Positions 58,208-64,000 of a stretch of DNA of 64,000 nucleotides are shown piece after piece; position 1 is the stretch's first letter, and each line of letters begins with the position of its first letter. This DNA is from an uncultured Bacilli bacterium (GTDB lineage: Bacteria > Bacillota_I > Bacilli_A > RFN20 > CAG-826). The DNA lies in assembly GCA_934162685.1 (NCBI GenBank), contig CAKPJO010000001.1:1-64000 (forward strand), given 5' to 3'. The notes beneath the pieces are model-generated. The model saw only the letters and a program-made list of their open reading frames with translations. It did no database searches and was not told the origin of the DNA. The translations under genes and the position numbers were made by a program.

Positions 58208-59674
58208 ATGGAAAGAAAAGATATTGAACAACTTATAAAATACACTTTACCAACTGAGGTATTCACAATCTTTAACACTTTAGAAAATAAAGGTTTTGAA
58301 ACTTATTTAGTGGGCGGAAGTGTGAGAGACATGTGCTTCAATGCTATTTTTCACGACAATAAAGACGCTCGTTATCGTAACGTTCACGATTTTGATTTTG
58401 CAACCGCTGCTCTTCCTGAAGAAATTATAGAAGTTTTTAAAGATTATGAAGTAATTCCAACTGGGTTAAAACACGGCACTGTTACAGTCAGGATCAACCA
58501 TCAAAATTTTGAAATAACAACATTCAGAATAGATGGTAAATATGACGATTTTCGTCATCCTAACTCTGTATCATTCACCAGATCTATAGAAGAAGATTTG
58601 AGCCGTCGCGACTTCACAATGAACGCTATTGCTTATAGTCCAACAAGAGGTTTAGTCGATCCTTTTAATGGTATTGGAGATCTTGATAATATAAGATGTG
58701 TTGGAGACCCAACCCAAAGATTTCGAGAAGATCCTTTAAGAATTCTTAGAGCATCACGCTTTGCTCTTCAATTTATGATACCTATTGAAATCAATACATA
58801 TGAAGCTGCTCAACAAAACGTGAATTTAATTCATCATTTATCAAAAGAAAGAGTAACTGATGAATTCAAAAAAATGTTAAATATCGATCCTTTAAACATT
58901 ACTTATTCTATATTTAGAACTTATTATGGCTTTATTTTAGAAGAATACTTTCCAACATTAAAAGAATACGCAAATTTTCGTCCTACTTTGAATAAAGAAC
59001 CTCAAATTTGGAATAAATATCTTCGTATACAAGACCATCAAGTTAATGTGTTTTTAAGAGTGAGATATTTATATCCAATGTTTGATTTTGCTCTTTATTT
59101 GGCTGCTTTATGTCACGACTTAGGAAAACAAAATGCAGAAACAGTAACTCTAACAGACGACAAAATTAAAATATATCATTATTATAGACATCCAGAAGAA
59201 AGTCTTAAAATTTTTGAACAAGAAGTATTGCCTCGTTTATCATTATCAAAAAGAGAAATTGACGAAGCCAGAACATTAATTTTATATCATGATATGCGTA
59301 TTGCCCCTACTAAAAAATCAGTAAAAAAAGCTTTACAAAAAATGTCCCCATTAATGTTATCTTTATTATTTAAATTGCAAGAAGCTGACCTTGATGACCA
59401 TGAATTTGCTAATTTATTAAGAAAGAAAAATACATATCGTGATTTATATGTGACACAATACATCGCCTCAGAAATTCATAAAGATATTCAAGAATGCTTC
59501 ACCATAAAACAACTTAAAATCAATGGTAGAGACCTTCTAAATTTAGGAATAGAACCAGGCCCCAAAATTGGTAAAATTCTTAAAGAATTATTAAAGAAAG
59601 TTATTGATGAAGAGATTCAAAATGATCCTAGGTCTCTCTTACAATATGCACAACATTTAGCCACAAAAGAATGA
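58208..59674 (+). CDS. cca: CCA-adding tRNA nucleotidyltransferase (with HD domain)
   Basis: The product has 488 residues. Class-II CCA polymerase motifs are present in order: GGSVRD at 36-41, HDFDFAT with D61 and D63, a TGLKHGT block near 85-91, RRDFTMNA at 133-140, EDPLRILRA at 174-182 and a KERVTDEFKKM helix near 213-223. A C-terminal HD-type domain (LCHDLGK, H303/D304) follows. The enzyme rebuilds or repairs the 3' CCA end of tRNA, and an HD domain can remove phosphate from damaged ends. A phage-encoded copy is unusual. It is the third gene of the RlaP operon, supporting tRNA repair. The closest alternative is a poly(A) polymerase, less likely given the EDPLRILRA context. Confidence 0.92.
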   Translation: MERKDIEQLIKYTLPTEVFTIFNTLENKGFETYLVGGSVRDMCFNAIFHDNKDARYRNVHDFDFATAALPEEIIEVFKDYEVIPTGLKHGTVTVRINHQNFEITTFRIDGKYDDFRHPNSVSFTRSIEEDLSRRDFTMNAIAYSPTRGLVDPFNGIGDLDNIRCVGDPTQRFREDPLRILRASRFALQFMIPIEINTYEAAQQNVNLIHHLSKERVTDEFKKMLNIDPLNITYSIFRTYYGFILEEYFPTLKEYANFRPTLNKEPQIWNKYLRIQDHQVNVFLRVRYLYPMFDFALYLAALCHDLGKQNAETVTLTDDKIKIYHYYRHPEESLKIFEQEVLPRLSLSKREIDEARTLILYHDMRIAPTKKSVKKALQKMSPLMLSLLFKLQEADLDDHEFANLLRKKNTYRDLYVTQYIASEIHKDIQECFTIKQLKINGRDLLNLGIEPGPKIGKILKELLKKVIDEEIQNDPRSLLQYAQHLATKE

Positions 59675-59676
59675 AA

Positions 59677-59706
59677 AAGTTAAGATTAATATCTTGACTT
59701 TTTTTT
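59677..59706 (+). terminator. Terminator of the RlaP/CCA operon
   Basis: AAGTTAAGAT (59677-59686) pairs with ATCTTGACTT (59691-59700), one G-U pair, TAAT loop, then T-tract. Its descending arm holds the next -35 box. Confidence 0.87.
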
Positions 59707-59721
59707 ATATTTCTCTATAAT
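59694..59721 (+). promoter_or_regulatory. Sigma-A-like promoter
   Basis: TTGACT at 59694-59699 and TATAAT at 59716-59721, spacer 16 nt, then AAATAGTGTA. Drives genes 59751-61306. Confidence 0.9.
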
Positions 59722-59750
59722 AAATAGTGTAAGAAAAGGAGAATAAAAAA

Positions 59751-60287
59751 ATGGAAAAATTAGAACTTACAAACATTGATGAAAAGGTCGCCTCCTTGTT
59801 TATCAAAGACGAAAACGGGGTCATCGTTCCTGATAAAACATTAGATTTTATTGTCGATGCTCTAAATACAAACATTGAAAAGGCACAAGAAGATGATAAA
59901 AAATTCAGAGAAGCTTTAAAGAAATTTATGGTAGACAACGGATTAATCAGTGCAACCACAGACAAATATAATGTTTCTCTTGTCGTTCCAAAAGACAAAG
60001 AGTCATTTAATGCAGAAGAATTTGTTAAAAATGAATCTCATGAAATTGTTGATGGTTTCGCTAAAATTTCAAAAACAAAAGAATTTAATGAAGAAATTTT
60101 AAAAGAAAAATATCCTGAAATTTATGATGCTTGTTGTGAAGAATTTCTTAACATTGAAGTTGATACAAAAGCTTTAAAGAAATACTATGAAAATATTTTT
60201 AATAAGTATAACATCATCACACCAGCAACTGGTAAAACAACTTTGCGTATTGCAGAAAAGAATACAGGTAAAAAAAATAAAAAATAG
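59751..60287 (+). CDS. Hypothetical acidic/basic helical protein (178 aa)
   Basis: The ATG follows AAAGGAG. The sequence has a strongly helical, charged middle (DKKFREALKKFMVDNG) and a Lys-rich C-terminal tail (NTGKKNKK). The first 110 residues contain a DKTLDFIVDALNTNIEKA segment and the whole looks like a small adaptor, DNA-associated judging by the basic tail. I know no family. It opens the operon before the small membrane protein at 60671. Confidence 0.7.
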   Translation: MEKLELTNIDEKVASLFIKDENGVIVPDKTLDFIVDALNTNIEKAQEDDKKFREALKKFMVDNGLISATTDKYNVSLVVPKDKESFNAEEFVKNESHEIVDGFAKISKTKEFNEEILKEKYPEIYDACCEEFLNIEVDTKALKKYYENIFNKYNIITPATGKTTLRIAEKNTGKKNKK

Positions 60288-60304
60288 AAAGGAATATAGA
60301 CATT

Positions 60305-60664
60305 ATGGAATTTAAAACTTGTGAAGAATACGTACTTGCTATGTTACATACTGCAGAAAAAAACAATGATTTCTTACGAGAAGAGTTAAATAAGACTGTT
60401 GAGATGTATAATAATTCTCAAAAAGAAAAAACTGAATTAGAAGCGGCAATGCAAATGAAGATCAATCAACTTGATAGAACACTTAAAGCTTTCCTTAAGA
60501 AAGCAAAATCAGGAAAAGAAGGATACATCGCTATAGAAACTACATATTCGTTCGAACACGATTTTGATGATGAATTAATTCGAGAAGCATTTAATAACTA
60601 TAGAGCAGAAATTAAAGAAAACGAAGATACTGAAGATGACGAAAATAACGAAGAAGCAGAGTAA
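60305..60664 (+). CDS. Coiled-coil hypothetical protein (119 aa)
   Basis: The ATG follows AAAGGAAT. Residues about 10-70 are heptad-rich and highly charged (EKNNDFLREELNKTVEMYN..KEKTELEAAM), a probable coiled coil. The end is very acidic (a run of Glu/Asp/Asn). No family known. It may interact with the small protein encoded upstream or bridge other proteins. Confidence 0.68.
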   Translation: MEFKTCEEYVLAMLHTAEKNNDFLREELNKTVEMYNNSQKEKTELEAAMQMKINQLDRTLKAFLKKAKSGKEGYIAIETTYSFEHDFDDELIREAFNNYRAEIKENEDTEDDENNEEAE

Positions 60665-60670
60665 AAGACT

Positions 60671-60937
60671 ATGACAGAACTTATTATTGCATTATTATTA
60701 GAGAGTCGTAAAACTGTTCGTACAGTATTTATTATCTGTACCATACTTCTCATTGCTTTATTAGGCGTTGTTTGTTCCAGTTGGTTTAATACAACAATGT
60801 CTTTAGAAGGAAGAATTACTATTATCATTCTACTAATTATTGATTTTTTGTTAGAATGTTTCTCTATTCTAGTACACACATTCTTAAACAAATGCATCAG
60901 ATTAGAATTAAAACAAGAACCACAAAAGGAAGAATAA
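60671..60937 (+). CDS. Small two-helix membrane protein (88 aa)
   Basis: Two hydrophobic segments (about 20-40 and 46-70) separated by a short loop, with charged ends. The upstream ribosome binding site is weak (GAGTAAAAG). It lies between soluble genes, so membrane recruitment of operon partners is possible. No holin-like lysis partner is seen. Confidence 0.68.
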   Translation: MTELIIALLLESRKTVRTVFIICTILLIALLGVVCSSWFNTTMSLEGRITIIILLIIDFLLECFSILVHTFLNKCIRLELKQEPQKEE

Positions 60938-60940
60938 ATT

Positions 60941-61306
60941 ATGGAAGATAAAGAAAAAATCAACAATGTTGATATTATACCAACATTTGAAGAACTACAA
61001 GCTTACTATGAAAAGCACGATATTCAACCCGATGAATTTTTTACAATAAAAATCAAAGAAGATGCTACCTATGATGAAGTGTTTGAGTTATATTTCGACA
61101 CAACTCTTTCAGATAGAAAGCCGCGTCTTACATATGGAATAATTTACGGAAACATAGATGAAGCAGAGAATTGGCAACCTCGTGACCGTGTCTACGACTT
61201 TACTCCAGAAGGATATAAAGAATTAAAGAATGATTTATATGGCGAACTCTTAGATCGTTCAATCCAATTAGCATCTGCTATTCTTAGTATTAAAAGGTCA
61301 ATGTAA
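60941..61306 (+). CDS. Hypothetical acidic protein (121 aa)
   Basis: The ATG follows AAGGAAG. The protein is Glu/Asp-rich, with segments TFEELQAYYEKHDIQPDEFFTIKI and YDEVFELYFDTTLSDRKPRLTYGIIYG. The rest is Tyr/Asp-rich and ends in a helix with IQLASAILSIKRSM. No family recognised. The terminator overlaps the stop codon. Confidence 0.68.
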   Translation: MEDKEKINNVDIIPTFEELQAYYEKHDIQPDEFFTIKIKEDATYDEVFELYFDTTLSDRKPRLTYGIIYGNIDEAENWQPRDRVYDFTPEGYKELKNDLYGELLDRSIQLASAILSIKRSM

Positions 61307-61326
61307 AAAAACATTGACTTTTTTTT
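61295..61326 (+). terminator. Terminator whose arm is the next -35 box
   Basis: AGGTCAATGT (61295-61304) pairs with ACATTGACTT (61311-61320), one G-U, 6-nt A-rich loop, then eight T. The stop codon overlaps the first arm. Confidence 0.88.
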
Positions 61327-61341
61327 ATATTTAATTATAAT
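61314..61341 (+). promoter_or_regulatory. Sigma-A-like promoter
   Basis: TTGACT at 61314-61319 and TATAAT at 61336-61341, spacer 16 nt. Drives 61367 and 61789. Confidence 0.9.
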
Positions 61342-61366
61342 AAATAATGTAAGGAGGACACACCCT

Positions 61367-61789
61367 ATGATAAAAGAATTTTTCGAAAAGCGTAAAGCCA
61401 AACGCTCAGCAAAAGATATTGCTAAAATCTGTGATAAGTTAGCATCTGAAATAACAAAACTTGCTCTTACTGTTTATACAGGCGATGTCTATTGTAGAAT
61501 TGAGAAAGTAGAATTAGATCTAGACCCTGAAGAAGATCGTGCTACACCAATGTCTTATTCATTTGATGTACATCTTGAAATTCCATCTATCAGACCTACT
61601 ATTAAATGTGCTGATGTGTCTGTTTATTGGGACCACGCAACATCTATTTCTATTAAACAATTAGCAGCAATGGTATTTGAAGCAGCTGACTCGGAGTCGG
61701 AAGCAGGTAGCAACTACACACATAGCATTAAAATTAGTAGTTATACACCAGTTTCAGAAGACGAAATCGAAGAAGAGGATGACAAATAA
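61367..61789 (+). CDS. Hypothetical protein (140 aa)
   Basis: The ATG follows AAGGAGGAC. The protein starts with a basic helix (MIKEFFEKRKAKRSAKDIAKICDKLAS), followed by strands with YTGDVYCRIEKVELDLDPEED and SYSFDVHLEIPSIRP. The C-terminus is acidic (a SEDEIEEEDDK end). No family known. The end overlaps the next ATG by one base. Confidence 0.7.
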   Translation: MIKEFFEKRKAKRSAKDIAKICDKLASEITKLALTVYTGDVYCRIEKVELDLDPEEDRATPMSYSFDVHLEIPSIRPTIKCADVSVYWDHATSISIKQLAAMVFEAADSESEAGSNYTHSIKISSYTPVSEDEIEEEDDK

Positions 61790-62088
61790 TGAGTGACGAA
61801 CCTATATCAAAAAAGACAAAAGAACTAGAATTCTATTGTCCACATTGCATGAAAAAAGTTGATGTCACACACATCATTAAGCCAACCGAAATCTGGCCCT
61901 ACCACAATCACGAATTTACTTTAGAAAATGTTCCTGTTGTAATCTGTAAAGAATGTGGTGGAGAGATATGGTATGATGACTTTGACTTCGTCACGCTTCA
62001 ACGTGTTCAAACAATGTGTAAACAGCAATATCCTGAAGAATTCGAGGACGATCCAGAAGAAGAAAAGAACACTAAAGAAGAGGGCTAA
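61789..62088 (+). CDS. YgiT/MqsA-type zinc-ribbon protein (99 aa)
   Basis: The 99-residue product has a CPHC pair near residue 18 and a CKEC pair near 52, the pattern of YgiT/MqsA-type zinc fingers, with a helix-forming C-terminus. The family often links to nucleic-acid binding or antitoxin proteins, but there is no helix-turn-helix or toxin partner here. Translation is coupled to the upstream gene (one-base overlap). Function unknown. Confidence 0.72.
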   Translation: MSDEPISKKTKELEFYCPHCMKKVDVTHIIKPTEIWPYHNHEFTLENVPVVICKECGGEIWYDDFDFVTLQRVQTMCKQQYPEEFEDDPEEEKNTKEEG

Positions 62089-62102
62089 AAACTCTCTTTT
62101 TT
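62078..62102 (+). terminator. Terminator of the 61367-62088 unit
   Basis: AAGAGGG / CTCTCTT stem (62078-62084 with 62092-62098), with one G-U pair and the stop codon in the loop, followed by T to 62102. Confidence 0.8.
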
Positions 62103-62116
62103 AATGCTCTTCAAAC

Positions 62117-62133
62117 GGTGACAAAATGTCACC
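62117..62133. repeat. Short perfect inverted repeat near the last promoter
   Basis: GGTGACA/TGTCACC with a 3-nt loop, 23 nt upstream of the -35 box at 62156. It could be an operator for a DNA-binding regulator or a second hairpin of the preceding terminator. Confidence 0.6.
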
Positions 62134-62155
62134 CTTTCATAAAGGCATTTTCTTA

Positions 62156-62183
62156 TTGACAAATATTTATATTTATATATAAT
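62156..62183 (+). promoter_or_regulatory. Sigma-A-like promoter of the sigma-factor operon
   Basis: TTGACA at 62156-62161 and TATAAT at 62178-62183, spacer 16 nt. Drives 62229, 62665 and the sigma gene. Confidence 0.88.
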
Positions 62184-62228
62184 AAAATTGTGAAAAAACA
62201 TCAGTCACAAAAAAGGAGGGTCCAACCT

Positions 62229-62663
62229 ATGTTAGAACCAATTAATAAAAAAAGTAAAGAATGGTTTTTCCTAGAAGTTCAAAGAGAAAGTAAACCAAAT
62301 ACAATGTATCAACAAATTCCGTATCACGAAGTTTCTTTTGAAGAATATGTAAATAAATATCAAGCAGTCACGCAAGCACGCTCCAAAGCTCTTGCCTATT
62401 GTGCTGCTCATAACATTCCAGAGTCAGAATGTCCAATCAAATTAACCTATGAGATAGAAACATTTGATGGCTACGTTATATCTACCTGGCGCTATCACGA
62501 TGCCTACACAGATGTGCTCTTAGAACATCGTTACTTATCTAAAGAAACTCGCAGTATTCTTAAAGCACATCGCTCCAAAAAAGAGAAGCGTCAAACAGAT
62601 AGTGACACTAACCAACTCGCCGCCGATCCAACAGCCATAGAAGCACAAGGAGGTCTATTCTAA
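62229..62663 (+). CDS. Hypothetical protein (144 aa)
   Basis: I choose ATG 62229 after GGAGGG; an upstream in-frame GTG at 62190 lies at the promoter and has no site. Residues about 75-120 form a compact strand/helix region with YEIETFDGYVISTWRYHDAY, followed by a basic stretch (KAHRSKKEKR) and a C-terminal TNQLAADPTAIEAQGGLF tail. Base composition shifts toward more C from here to the end of the window. Family unknown; probable regulator by association with the sigma factor. Confidence 0.7.
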   Translation: MLEPINKKSKEWFFLEVQRESKPNTMYQQIPYHEVSFEEYVNKYQAVTQARSKALAYCAAHNIPESECPIKLTYEIETFDGYVISTWRYHDAYTDVLLEHRYLSKETRSILKAHRSKKEKRQTDSDTNQLAADPTAIEAQGGLF

Positions 62664-62664
62664 A

Positions 62665-63054
62665 ATGTTAATACCGAAAACCTCCCAATCCCTCAAAAAC
62701 CCCGATGTCATCGGCATAAAATCGAATAAAAGTAATATTTTATTTAATCTCTGTGTTTCTGATGAGCTTTCAAGCTATATAATTTTAAAACCAGCTCCCC
62801 TAGGAACCATCGGATTATATGAATTTATGCCCATATCTACATTCCTCGTAGTTACGGATAATTCAAATATAACTCAAGTATCAATAGATATGGAGCACGT
62901 TCCTGACATACATACACAGTTATACGTATACCTATATACGTGTATAACATGCAACCCCGCATATGAAGAATTGCTCCCTCTAACGTTACAAGACAAAATT
63001 ATCTTATCTTGTATCAAAGCTATTGCTAGCACAAAAAGAAAGGAAATAAAATAA
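62665..63054 (+). CDS. Hypothetical protein (129 aa)
   Basis: This gene starts 1 nt after the previous stop, with AAGGAGG in the end of that gene. The protein is mixed alpha/beta, with KNPDVIGIKSNKSNILFNLCVSDELSSYIIL and LYVYLYTCITC. Compositionally it is C-richer than earlier genes. No family known. It lies directly upstream of the sigma factor gene (4 nt), so co-expression is likely. Confidence 0.68.
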   Translation: MLIPKTSQSLKNPDVIGIKSNKSNILFNLCVSDELSSYIILKPAPLGTIGLYEFMPISTFLVVTDNSNITQVSIDMEHVPDIHTQLYVYLYTCITCNPAYEELLPLTLQDKIILSCIKAIASTKRKEIK

Positions 63055-63058
63055 GCTT

Positions 63059-63736
63059 ATGTCTAACTCAGCAATACATCAATCAAATAATAAACAACAA
63101 ACCAAACAAACCGCACGTCACCCAAAGCGCGGTCAATATAAAGACTACTCTCAACCGCTCAACGGTATGACCCTCGAACAGTCCAACAAACTTGTCACAG
63201 ATAATATGGCACTCGTCTTCTGGGTCTTAAAAGAGAAATTTCACTTTGATCCTTCCACGATGCAAGATTATGAAGATGTTGTATCTCTCGGAATGCAAGG
63301 GTTAGTCATCGCAGCACGCTGTTATGACTCTTCCACAGGTTATAGTTTTTCAACCTATGCAACACATTGCATCTCCTCTCAAATTCACTCAGAGTATTTC
63401 CGACGTAATCAAACACTCAAAGCAACACCCGAGATAGCCCCCGCTTACCTCGATGCTCCCCTCCCTCTTGAGACAGATCACGGAGCTAAGAAAACACTTC
63501 TTGATCTTCTCCCAGCATCACCTTCTTCAGATCCTTCCTTCACCCAGGACGCCCACACCATAATGGACTTCATAATTAATAATCCCGTCCCCAACAAATC
63601 CACCCTCCTCTCCTATCTCCAAGGAACCCGCATCATAGACATTGCCAAACAAGAGTCCGTCTCCACCACCTCCATCCAGAACCGCCTTAAAGTTTCTATA
63701 TCTTATCTTCGTTCCATCTTCAACCCTTCTCACTAG
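63059..63736 (+). CDS. Phage sigma-70-family RNA polymerase sigma factor
   Basis: The product has 225 residues. Sigma region 2 is clear at about residues 38-115: YEDVVSLGMQGLVIAARCYDSSTGYSFSTYATHCISSQIHSEYFRRNQ, with YSFSTYA and the R/Q-rich helix (described here by key segments). A region 4 helix-turn-helix follows near 180-220 (TLLSYLQGTRIIDIAKQESV, then SIQNRLKVSISYLRSIF). There is no region 1 or 3. Phage sigma factors of this type redirect host RNA polymerase to late genes. The structural module here lacks host-like promoters, which fits a late role. Codon use is C-rich compared with the rest of the window. It ends 1 nt before the terminator stem. Confidence 0.88.
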   Translation: MSNSAIHQSNNKQQTKQTARHPKRGQYKDYSQPLNGMTLEQSNKLVTDNMALVFWVLKEKFHFDPSTMQDYEDVVSLGMQGLVIAARCYDSSTGYSFSTYATHCISSQIHSEYFRRNQTLKATPEIAPAYLDAPLPLETDHGAKKTLLDLLPASPSSDPSFTQDAHTIMDFIINNPVPNKSTLLSYLQGTRIIDIAKQESVSTTSIQNRLKVSISYLRSIFNPSH

Positions 63737-63737
63737 C

Positions 63738-63756
63738 CCCCTCCCCAGGGGTTTTT
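63738..63756 (+). terminator. Terminator after the sigma gene
   Basis: CCCCT (63738-63742) pairs with AGGGG (63747-63751), CCCC loop, then a T-tract. Confidence 0.85.
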
Positions 63757-64000
63757 CTTTTTTTATCCTTCTTTTTACCTCTTTTTACCTTCTGGGGGAA
63801 ACGCGCAGTGAGCCATTGGGTATTGAACTTGTGCAATAGCCATTGGCGAACGATGAGCGCGTGGGGGCAAACGCGTGCCACTCCGAGATGACACACTCTG
63901 CAAGTCTTGAGAGAAAAAATGAAAATTTTTATACTCACACACTTGCGAGAGCTTTTCAACGAAAAGTCGAGGCAAAATTGCTTTACTTTCTTTAAGGGGG
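63757..64000. other. Non-coding, less AT-rich tract with short repeats at the window end
   Basis: No supported gene. There are two copies of AGCCATTGG (63811-63819, 63838-63846) flanking a TATTG/CAATA hairpin, and two near-copies of GGGGG(C)AAACGCG (63794-63805, 63863-63875). Composition is clearly higher in G and C than anywhere else in the window. This might be a regulatory or packaging region, a structured RNA, or a boundary to the next module. I cannot decide. Confidence 0.5.
63794..63875. repeat. Paired short direct repeats
   Basis: GGGGGAAACGCG at 63794-63805 and GGGGGCAAACGCG at 63863-63875 (one extra C); AGCCATTGG at 63811-63819 and 63838-63846. The nested order is A-B-B-A type, which is unusual for random sequence of this composition. 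Confidence 0.65.

Noticed and set aside
14..63736. Recoding of TGA as an amino acid
   Set aside because: Several genes (for example those ending at 24925, 48266, 54952, 59674) stop at TGA directly before the next gene, and tryptophan is encoded by TGG.

Overview
The window is a continuous 64-kb piece of a large, AT-rich (about 30% GC by eye) tailed double-stranded DNA phage. It most likely infects a low-GC Gram-positive (Firmicutes or related) host. Evidence for this is strong AGGAGG-type ribosome binding sites, host-like sigma-A promoters, a tail/fibre module next to a complete phage replication module, and the absence of ribosomal or ordinary metabolic genes. All 78 genes I support lie on the + strand. 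TGA is used as an ordinary stop, so the code is standard. I see no tRNA, rRNA or CRISPR.

Layout. (1) 1-23.4 kb is the structural module: baseplate/hub and tail proteins, then a run of tail-fibre or receptor-binding proteins built from shuffled shared modules. A TnpB-only IS200/IS605-type element sits at about 7.12-8.60 kb, between a Shine-Dalgarno sequence and the fibre gene it should serve. No host-like promoter was found in this module. (2) 23.5-26.3 kb is a small-gene operon that includes an ASCH-like protein with its domain order permuted. (3) 26.3-34.0 kb is the replication and recombination operon: SSB-like protein, Sak4-like ATPase, zinc protein, DnaB-like helicase, DnaG-like primase, Cas4/RecB-type nuclease and a membrane HExxH protein. 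(4) 34.2-45.2 kb holds DNA polymerase III alpha in two separate genes 5.5 kb apart. The first half carries a LAGLIDADG intein in its palm motif. The second half is preceded by a free-standing LAGLIDADG homing endonuclease. Thirteen small accessory genes fill the gap. (5) 45.2-51.1 kb encodes a RecD2-type helicase, a calcineurin-like phosphoesterase, an Rnl5-type RNA ligase and a cysteine desulfurase. (6) 51.2-56.4 kb is mostly small unknown genes, ending in a ThyX-like enzyme. (7) 56.4-59.7 kb is an operon with an RlaP/YcgL-type nucleotidyltransferase fused to a phage-specific module, and a CCA-adding enzyme. (8) 59.7-63.7 kb is small genes and a phage sigma factor, followed by a non-coding, less AT-rich, repeat-bearing tract.

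Transcription. From 23.5 kb on, the sequence divides into 13 compact units. Each has one sigma-A-like promoter and one terminator or inverted repeat at its end. All 13 promoters have exactly 16 nt between the -35 and -10 boxes. In five of them the -35 box is part of the descending arm of the preceding terminator. The structural module lacks this promoter type, so I infer that it is a late module using another promoter, perhaps through the sigma factor encoded at 63.1-63.7 kb.

Most unusual points. These are the doubly invaded, split polymerase; the set of RNA-repair-type enzymes (ligase, RlaP, CCA-adding enzyme, phosphoesterase) beside a cysteine desulfurase; the permuted ASCH protein; a small HCxT-type module present four times, once fused to RlaP; and matching SSB-like acidic-aromatic C-terminal tails on four replication proteins.
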